Source of the DNA: Syntrophobacterales bacterium
GTDB taxonomy: Bacteria; Desulfobacterota; Syntrophorhabdia; Syntrophorhabdales; WCHB1-27
NCBI GenBank assembly: GCA_017881765.1
Contig: JADGQN010000140.1
Coordinates: 1-10,164, forward strand
Direction of reading: 5' to 3'
Length of the DNA: 10,164 nt
Below, piece after piece: positions 5,597 through 10,164 of this stretch. The notes beneath the pieces are model-generated. The model saw only the letters and a program-made list of their open reading frames with translations, was not told the DNA's origin and made no database searches. Position 1 is the first letter of the stretch. Each line of letters opens with the position of its first letter. Made by a program: the position numbers and the translations under genes.

Positions 5597-6202
5597 ATGA
5601 AGGGATTGATAACTATGAGACCGACACAGAATAACCGCTGTAGACGCCTTGGTCAGCGAGGTATTGCAGCGGTGGAACTGGCGCTGATCCTTCCCCTCAT
5701 GATCACTATGGCCTTTGTCATAATTGATTTCGGCATACTCATTCAAGCCAGGCTTATTGTCGCTAACGTTGCCCGGGAAGGGGGGAGTCTCGCCTCGCGT
5801 GATATTCAATCCGCCGGCAGCCTCATCTCGATGCTCCAGGCCGGGGCAAGCCCCCTGAACCTCAGCAGCAATGGCAGAATATACATATGGAAAATTCGCG
5901 CGGGCACCACAAAGAAAAACCCGGACCCTTTCATCGATCTGACCGTAAGCGCGAACGGAGGTGGCCTTTCCGTGGCCAGTTCCATCGGCAGTGGTAAGCC
6001 TAATCTCGGCTTATCCGCCCAACTGTATGACCACCTGGAATTTGATGACAGCCCCGGCCAGAAGACCGCCGACATTAGCGAGGTTACCGTAGTCGAGGTC
6101 TATTACAAGTACACGCCGGTCACCCCAATTTCCAAGTTCGTCCCCGGTCTGTTGACGGATAGTGGCGGCGGCACGATCATATTGAGCAAGGCGGTCTTCT
6201 GA
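5597..6202 (+). CDS. Second TadE/TadF-like pseudopilin
   Basis: A second minor pilin-like protein, 201 residues from ATG 5597. It has a basic leader (NNRCRRLGQRG) and the cleavage motif G|IAAVEL, with Glu at +5, then a membrane helix (LALILPLMITMAFVIIDFGIL) and the TadE-like stretch ARLIVANVAREGGSLASRD. The periplasmic part (about 75-201) is longer than in the first pseudopilin and ends in a predicted strand (GGTIILSKAVF). It holds the position of TadF next to TadE, but sequence alone does not separate TadE from TadF. Two starts are possible: 5597, with AGGAG (5589-5593) only 3 nt away, and 5615 (MRPTQNN), with AAGGGA 9 nt upstream. Its TGA overlaps the ATG of tadG by one base, so the two are probably translationally coupled. 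Confidence 0.85.
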   Translation: MKGLITMRPTQNNRCRRLGQRGIAAVELALILPLMITMAFVIIDFGILIQARLIVANVAREGGSLASRDIQSAGSLISMLQAGASPLNLSSNGRIYIWKIRAGTTKKNPDPFIDLTVSANGGGLSVASSIGSGKPNLGLSAQLYDHLEFDDSPGQKTADISEVTVVEVYYKYTPVTPISKFVPGLLTDSGGGTIILSKAVF

Positions 6203-7560
6203 TGGCAGATCATATGGCAGGACATATGACGGGATATGCGGCAGGACATATGAAAGGTAAAACCATTGCCAACCAGAAAGGAGCGGTTTTGATAATCTTT
6301 GCTCTTCTCCTGCTCGTGCTCATCGGATTTGCTGCCCTGGCCATGGAAGCAGGGCGCTGGTACATGATAAGGGCTGAGCTTTCGAAGAGCGTCGATGCGG
6401 CGGCTCTTGCAGGGGCAAAGAATATATCCAACCCTTATGTCGACCCTCTGGTCCTGGCCCAGGAATTCGGGAGAGAAAACTTTCCTGCCGGATACGCGGG
6501 CACCCCTGCCATGGGCACTACGGGTGCTGCAACATTCAACGCAGTCCAGCTTCCGGACCACCGCATACAGGTGACCGGCTCGGTGACCGCCCTTGCGTAC
6601 CTGGCCCAGCTTTTCGGAGTCAATCAGGTTGCCACGAACGCGACCGGGGTGGCCAAGAAGAACGAGGTCGAGATCATGCTGGTGCTCGACCGGTCAGGGT
6701 CAATGGGCTTCAACGGCGGGGCACCCATCGCTGACCTGAAGACGGCTGCAACGAGCTTCATCGGCTTCTTTGCAGACACCGAGGACACGGATAAGCTAGG
6801 GCTCGTCAGCTTTGCCACCGGGGTCACCGTCGATTTTCCTCTGGGGAATAATTATGTCAGCCCCATGACAAAAGCGATAGCCAAAATGAATGCTGTCGGG
6901 GCCACCAACGCTGAAGATGCTCTGGCACAGACGATGGGCCCAGGCGGACTCACCGACCAGACCGCAGTCGCCCCGGATAAGCGCGTTCAGCAGTTCGTCA
7001 TTTTCTTTACAGACGGGAACCCCACAGCGTTCAGGGGAAGATTTACGTATAGCAGCACTGACTACGATGGGGTCGCTGTGGTGTTGTCGACGCTCAACAC
7101 GAACACGAGCGATTGCAACACTGTTGACAACGCCCTCTACGATCCGAACAACGGAAACTATCTATCGGGTGGAATGGTTCCCGCCACTCCTACCGGAGAC
7201 GGTAAGGCTGTCGGGTCAAAATGCGGAAATAGACCCGGCACCAAGTGGCAAGTATTTTCTCAATATCCTGTTCCGGGGTATCCCGATCCCGAGACCTGCG
7301 GCGTCTCGATAACCCCTTTCGGGCCACTGTCTAACTATGTGTGCACTACCGGGAGGACCCTCGCGGTTGACCAAGCGCAGACGCTCAAGAACAGATTCGT
7401 CAAAATCTATACGATCGGCCTCGGAGTGGGGATCGATAAGGCCTTCCTATCGCAGATAGCGAGCGGTCCAACGTTTGAGTACTATGCGCCGAGTTCCAGC
7501 GATTTACAGGCTATTTTCAATATGATTGCCAAAGACATCAAGCTACGTCTTGTGCAGTAG
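6202..7560 (+). CDS. tadG: TadG-like protein with von Willebrand factor A domain
   Basis: Membrane-anchored periplasmic or pilus-associated protein of the Flp system. After an odd His/Met/Gly-rich start (1-19) comes the Flp/TadG N-terminal region: GAVLIIFALLLLVLIGFAALAMEAGRW with a membrane helix at about 28-48, then AELSKSVDAAALAGA. A vWA domain begins near 155, with an intact metal-binding (MIDAS) site: Asp163-x-Ser165-x-Ser167 (DRSGS), Thr235 (GATNAEDAL) and Thr270-Asp271 (FFTDGNP). An insertion of roughly 290-395 interrupts the fold and carries four cysteines (305, 341, 366, 381). The domain resumes at FVKIYTIGLGVG. Its 452 residues are within the family range. ATG 6202 overlaps the previous stop (TGATG); in-frame ATGs at 6214, 6226 and 6250 are alternatives, and 6250 (MKGKTIANQKGA) gives the most TadG-like start. 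The role may be tip adhesin or anchoring of pseudopilins; this is inference. Confidence 0.9.
   Translation: MADHMAGHMTGYAAGHMKGKTIANQKGAVLIIFALLLLVLIGFAALAMEAGRWYMIRAELSKSVDAAALAGAKNISNPYVDPLVLAQEFGRENFPAGYAGTPAMGTTGAATFNAVQLPDHRIQVTGSVTALAYLAQLFGVNQVATNATGVAKKNEVEIMLVLDRSGSMGFNGGAPIADLKTAATSFIGFFADTEDTDKLGLVSFATGVTVDFPLGNNYVSPMTKAIAKMNAVGATNAEDALAQTMGPGGLTDQTAVAPDKRVQQFVIFFTDGNPTAFRGRFTYSSTDYDGVAVVLSTLNTNTSDCNTVDNALYDPNNGNYLSGGMVPATPTGDGKAVGSKCGNRPGTKWQVFSQYPVPGYPDPETCGVSITPFGPLSNYVCTTGRTLAVDQAQTLKNRFVKIYTIGLGVGIDKAFLSQIASGPTFEYYAPSSSDLQAIFNMIAKDIKLRLVQ
6211..6253 (+). repeat. Short direct repeats at the 5' end of tadG
   Basis: GGCAGGACATATGA occurs at 6216-6229 and 6240-6253, 24 bp apart and in the same frame. 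CATATG occurs three times (6211, 6223, 6247). They encode the His-Met/Gly-rich peptide at residues 4-18 and supply several in-frame ATG codons, two of them with AGGA just upstream. Confidence 0.8.
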
Positions 7561-7575
7561 GCAGGAGAGAAAGAG

Positions 7576-7626
7576 ATGCGTGAACTATATGGTCATACGG
7601 TTGTGATCGCAAAGGGAAGGGGGTAG
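7576..7626 (+). CDS. Possible 16-codon ORF in front of tadZ
   Basis: ATG 7576 with GGAG (7564-7567) 8 nt upstream opens a frame for MRELYGHTVVIAKGRG, stopping at TAG 7624-7626, five bases before the tadZ ATG. Its last codons overlap the AAGGGGG ribosome site of tadZ, so translating it would expose or block that site. It may be a coupling leader, a remnant of another gene, or chance. I recognise no homologue. Confidence 0.25.
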   Translation: MRELYGHTVVIAKGRG

Positions 7627-7631
7627 ACACC

Positions 7632-8786
7632 ATGGCAGTAGACATCATCTCCCTCCGTTTCAAAATGAAGAACGAAAGGGCTCAGGCAGACTTCGAGGAG
7701 GCCATCGCCCCCCTTGACGGATTTCGCATCCAGAAGCCGGGGGAGTTCGGGTCGTGCGATGCACTCATACTGGAGATCGGGGACGACCCGGAAAAAGAGC
7801 TTCAGTTTGCCACCGCCGTCAAGACATCAGGCATCGCAAGCCATGTCTTCCTGACCGCGGCGAGCACCCACCCGGACATCCTTCTTGGCGCCCTTAGAGT
7901 GGGGGCAGGAGGCTTCTTCCCTCAGCCCGTCGACAAGGAAGAAGTGCGGAACACGCTCCTCAAGCTCAAGGGGCAGCGAGACCTTGCCCCGGCAGGAAAG
8001 AGCCCCGTGAGAAAGGGCAAGATCATCGATGTGTTCGGAGGGAAGGGCGGTGTAGGAACAACCACGGTCGCTGTGAATCTGGCCACCAGCCTCATGGAAA
8101 TGGAGGGTGTCCAGACCGTTGCCCTCGTGGACATCAATGCACCCTTCAGCGACATACCTCTCTTTCTGAGCCTTCAGCCGCCCATCTTCGACTGGATGGA
8201 GGTCTTGAAAAATATAAACCGGCTTGACTCGACCTACCTGATGAGCATCCTCTGCAAGCATGCGTCAGGGGTGTATGTGCTTCCCTCCCCCACTGTGCCG
8301 GTGGATGACCCCAACATCCCGAGGGTTATGGATACACTCATGAAATTGATGCGCACTATGTTCGATTTCATCATAGTGGACTCAGGACACTCCACCGATG
8401 AGACGTCACGGACGGTCCTGAAGCTATCGGATAAGGTGCTGCTCGTCACCGTATTGAGTTTGCCGTCACTGATCAACGTAAAACGGCTGCAGGGTATCTT
8501 TCGGAAGCTGGGCTACCCGTTCGAGGAAAATGTGGAGATTGTGGTCAACCGGGCCAACCAGAGAGCGTCTGTTTCCATAGGAGAGGCTGAGGAGACCCTC
8601 AACAAGAAAATTTACTGGGGGATCCCGAACGATTACCGCGTCACCATGAGTGCAATTAACCAGGGCAAGCCTCTCAGCCTGGTGGCCTACGGGGCGGAGA
8701 CCTCGACCAAGATGAGAGGGCTGGCATCGATCATCTCGGGAAGAGACGAAAAGAGAAGAAAGAAGGCTTTCTTCGGTTTGAGGTAG
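7632..8786 (+). CDS. tadZ: Pilus localisation ATPase TadZ/CpaE (MinD/ParA type)
   Basis: Cytoplasmic protein that positions the Tad machine, often at a pole. Residues 1-115 form a receiver-like domain and about 128-384 a SIMIBI-class ATPase. The deviant Walker A motif is GGKGGVGTTT (136-145, signature Lys138), followed by VALVDINAPFSDIPLF with Asp167 and the ParA-like strand FDFIIVDSGHSTDE. The receiver-like part lacks the usual phosphorylation residues: the end of strand 3 reads ALILEIG where an acceptor Asp is expected, and the strand-5 Lys-Pro reads Gln-Pro (FFPQPV). This agrees with family knowledge that TadZ receivers are atypical. The protein ends in a basic stretch (RDEKRRKKAFFGLR). 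ATG 7632 has AAGGGGG (7617-7623) 8 nt upstream. It lies just before tadA, the classical tadZ-tadA pairing. Confidence 0.94.
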   Translation: MAVDIISLRFKMKNERAQADFEEAIAPLDGFRIQKPGEFGSCDALILEIGDDPEKELQFATAVKTSGIASHVFLTAASTHPDILLGALRVGAGGFFPQPVDKEEVRNTLLKLKGQRDLAPAGKSPVRKGKIIDVFGGKGGVGTTTVAVNLATSLMEMEGVQTVALVDINAPFSDIPLFLSLQPPIFDWMEVLKNINRLDSTYLMSILCKHASGVYVLPSPTVPVDDPNIPRVMDTLMKLMRTMFDFIIVDSGHSTDETSRTVLKLSDKVLLVTVLSLPSLINVKRLQGIFRKLGYPFEENVEIVVNRANQRASVSIGEAEETLNKKIYWGIPNDYRVTMSAINQGKPLSLVAYGAETSTKMRGLASIISGRDEKRRKKAFFGLR

Positions 8787-8817
8787 TACCTGGTAGCGTG
8801 TAACGCGAGGAGGTTTG

Positions 8818-10143
8818 ATGGAGCTGATTAAGGAGAGACCGATGAAATTCATTGTCACCGACGAATATAGTGAGCTCAAAACCCGGGTCCATGACCGCCT
8901 GCTCGACGTGCTCGATCTTTCACTCATTGATACCCTCGAAAAGGATCAACTGAGGAGGGAGATACGAAGAGCGATAGAAGTGATACTGACCGAGGATCGG
9001 CAGGCTATGCCCCTCAACTTCGATGAGAAGGAGCAGTTCTGCGGGGAGGTTGTGGACGAGGTACTCGGGCTTGGGCCGATTGAGCCCTTCATGCATGACC
9101 CGACCGTCACCGACATCCTGGTCAACACGCACAGCAAGATCTATGTCGAAAGATACGGTAAGCTGCAGGCTACCGGCGCCCGCTTCAAAAACGAGGCCCA
9201 CCTGAAGAGAATCATCGACCGCATCGTCTCCGCTGTGGGGCGACGCATCGACGAGTCCTGCCCTATGGTCGACGCCAGACTGCCGGACGGATCGCGCGTG
9301 AACGCGATCGTGCCGCCGCTGGCCATAGACGGCGCCTGTCTCTCCATCCGCCGCTTCGCGGTTGAGCCCCTGGAGCTGGAGGACCTCATTACGCTGAAGA
9401 CGCTGACGCCTGAAATCGGAGATCTCTTCAAGGGCATGGTGAAAGCGCGGCTCAATGTCTTGATCTCCGGAGGAACCGGAACGGGCAAGACCACGCTGCT
9501 CAACGTGCTCTCCCGTTTCATCCCCGCTGACGAGCGTATCGTCACCATCGAAGATTCCGCAGAGCTTCAAATGAAGCAGGAGCACGTGGTCCGACTCGAG
9601 ACAAAGCCGGCAAACATCGAGGGGAAAGGCGAGGTCACCCAGCGCGACCTTGTGAGAAACAGTCTGAGGATGCGGCCCGACCGCATCATTGTCGGTGAGG
9701 TCAGGGGCATAGAGGTCCTGGACATGCTCCAGGCGATGAATACAGGCCATGACGGCTCTTTAACCACCATCCACGCCAACTCGGCCAGGGACGCCCTTCT
9801 ACGGCTTGAGACGCTCGTGGCCATGGCCGGGCTGAACATCCCCAACGACGCGGTGAGGAAGTACGTAAGCTCGGCGATCGACATCATCATCCAGGTTGCC
9901 CGCCTCGTCGACGGAAGCAGAAAGGTCGTATCCTTCCAGGAGGTCACCGGGATGGAATCGGGCATCATCACACTCCAGGAGCTTTTCGCTTTCGAGCAGA
10001 CGGGCATCGATGCAAACGGCGCCGTCAAGGGACAGTTCCGGAGCCTGGGCATCATGCCCGGATTCCTCGACCGGTTCAAGGCGCTTGGCGTGCCTATCCC
10101 TTATGAAATGTTCGATGCCAAACGAGCGCATTTGAAAGCCTAG
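8818..10143 (+). CDS. tadA: Flp pilus assembly ATPase TadA/CpaF
   Basis: Cytoplasmic hexameric secretion ATPase of the VirB11/GspE family, driving Flp pilus assembly on TadB/TadC. It has 441 residues from ATG 8818. An N-terminal helical domain (about 18-62, SELKTRVHDRLLDVLDLS) is followed by the N2 region (EVLGLGPIEPFMHDPTVTDILVN). Motifs in order: Walker A GGTGTGKTT (218-226), Asp box IVTIEDSAEL (Glu245, Asp246), Walker B RMRPDRIIVGEVRG (Glu294) and His box GHDGSLTTIHANSA (His311, His319). All key residues are present. Two starts compete: 8818, with GAGGAGG (8807-8813) 4 nt upstream, and 8842 (MKFIVTDEYSEL), with AAGGAG (8830-8835) 6 nt upstream. The latter matches the family N-terminus equally well. 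A TTG at 8815 is unlikely. Confidence 0.96.
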   Translation: MELIKERPMKFIVTDEYSELKTRVHDRLLDVLDLSLIDTLEKDQLRREIRRAIEVILTEDRQAMPLNFDEKEQFCGEVVDEVLGLGPIEPFMHDPTVTDILVNTHSKIYVERYGKLQATGARFKNEAHLKRIIDRIVSAVGRRIDESCPMVDARLPDGSRVNAIVPPLAIDGACLSIRRFAVEPLELEDLITLKTLTPEIGDLFKGMVKARLNVLISGGTGTGKTTLLNVLSRFIPADERIVTIEDSAELQMKQEHVVRLETKPANIEGKGEVTQRDLVRNSLRMRPDRIIVGEVRGIEVLDMLQAMNTGHDGSLTTIHANSARDALLRLETLVAMAGLNIPNDAVRKYVSSAIDIIIQVARLVDGSRKVVSFQEVTGMESGIITLQELFAFEQTGIDANGAVKGQFRSLGIMPGFLDRFKALGVPIPYEMFDAKRAHLKA

Positions 10144-10154
10144 GAGAAAAAACG

Positions 10155-10164
10155 ATGAACCTGA
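10155..10164 (+). CDS. Start of next gene, probably TadB (cut by window edge)
   Basis: ATG 10155 follows AGGAGA (10142-10147) by 7 nt, and only 11 bp separate it from the tadA stop. Just three codons and one base are present (Met-Asn-Leu), so the sequence itself says nothing about function. In tad loci the gene after tadA is normally tadB, the inner-membrane platform protein; that is inference from order. Confidence 0.55.

Noticed and set aside
8920..9750. 276-codon antisense frame opposite tadA
   Set aside because: Shadow of the tadA reading frame, with no ribosome site or domain features.
1..10164. CRISPR arrays, tRNA/rRNA genes, insertion sequences or phage genes
   Set aside because: No regularly spaced repeats, cloverleaf or rRNA-like stretches, transposase motifs or terminal inverted repeats were seen. 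The region reads as a coherent pilus operon.

Overview
The window is the 5' three quarters of a tad (tight adherence / Flp type IVc pilus) locus on the + strand. It is preceded by a divergently transcribed serine acetyltransferase gene (cysE) that runs off the left edge. The tad genes use strong purine-rich Shine-Dalgarno sites and short intergenic gaps. Base composition is moderately GC-rich. The combination of two Flp pilins, a stand-alone TadV peptidase, RcpC/RcpA, two TadE-like pseudopilins, a vWA-bearing TadG, TadZ and TadA points to a Gram-negative (outer-membrane secretin) bacterium. The style fits Deltaproteobacteria/Desulfobacterota, but this is an impression and was not tested by any search.

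Layout. 1-633 (-): cysE, cut at the left edge, with a well-formed sigma70-type promoter so close to its ATG that the mRNA would be almost leaderless. 634-1079: a non-coding divergent region of about 450 bp with several inverted repeats and a possible 17-codon leader ORF. 1080-1563: two flp prepilin genes, each followed by a related hairpin; gene plus hairpin form a 280-bp tandem duplication. 1689-2201: prepilin peptidase TadV/CpaA. 2276-3163: RcpC/CpaB. 3169-4692: secretin RcpA/CpaC. 4717-5025: a small lipoprotein of the type found in tad loci. 5102-6202: two TadE-family pseudopilins. 6202-7560: TadG with a von Willebrand A domain. 7632-8786: TadZ/CpaE, a MinD/ParA-like ATPase. 8818-10143: TadA/CpaF ATPase. 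10155 to the right edge: the first codons of the next gene, probably tadB.

How they work together (family knowledge). TadV cleaves the Flp prepilins and the TadE-type pseudopilins after the glycine of the G|xxxxE(Y/F) motif. TadA powers assembly through the inner-membrane platform TadB/TadC, expected just right of the window. TadZ places the machine in the cell. RcpA forms the outer-membrane channel with RcpC, and probably with the small lipoprotein. TadE/TadE-F/TadG form minor pseudopilins or a tip/anchoring complex. The order differs from the classical flp-tadV-rcpCAB-tadZABCDEFG arrangement: the pseudopilin block lies between the secretin/lipoprotein and tadZ, and a 102-residue lipoprotein occupies the place of rcpB.

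This is a recognisable system, not a new one. The less ordinary points are the tandem pilin-plus-hairpin duplication, the small lipoprotein, a four-cysteine insertion in TadG, the degenerate receiver domain of TadZ, short ORFs in front of flp1 and tadZ, and the near-leaderless cysE promoter.
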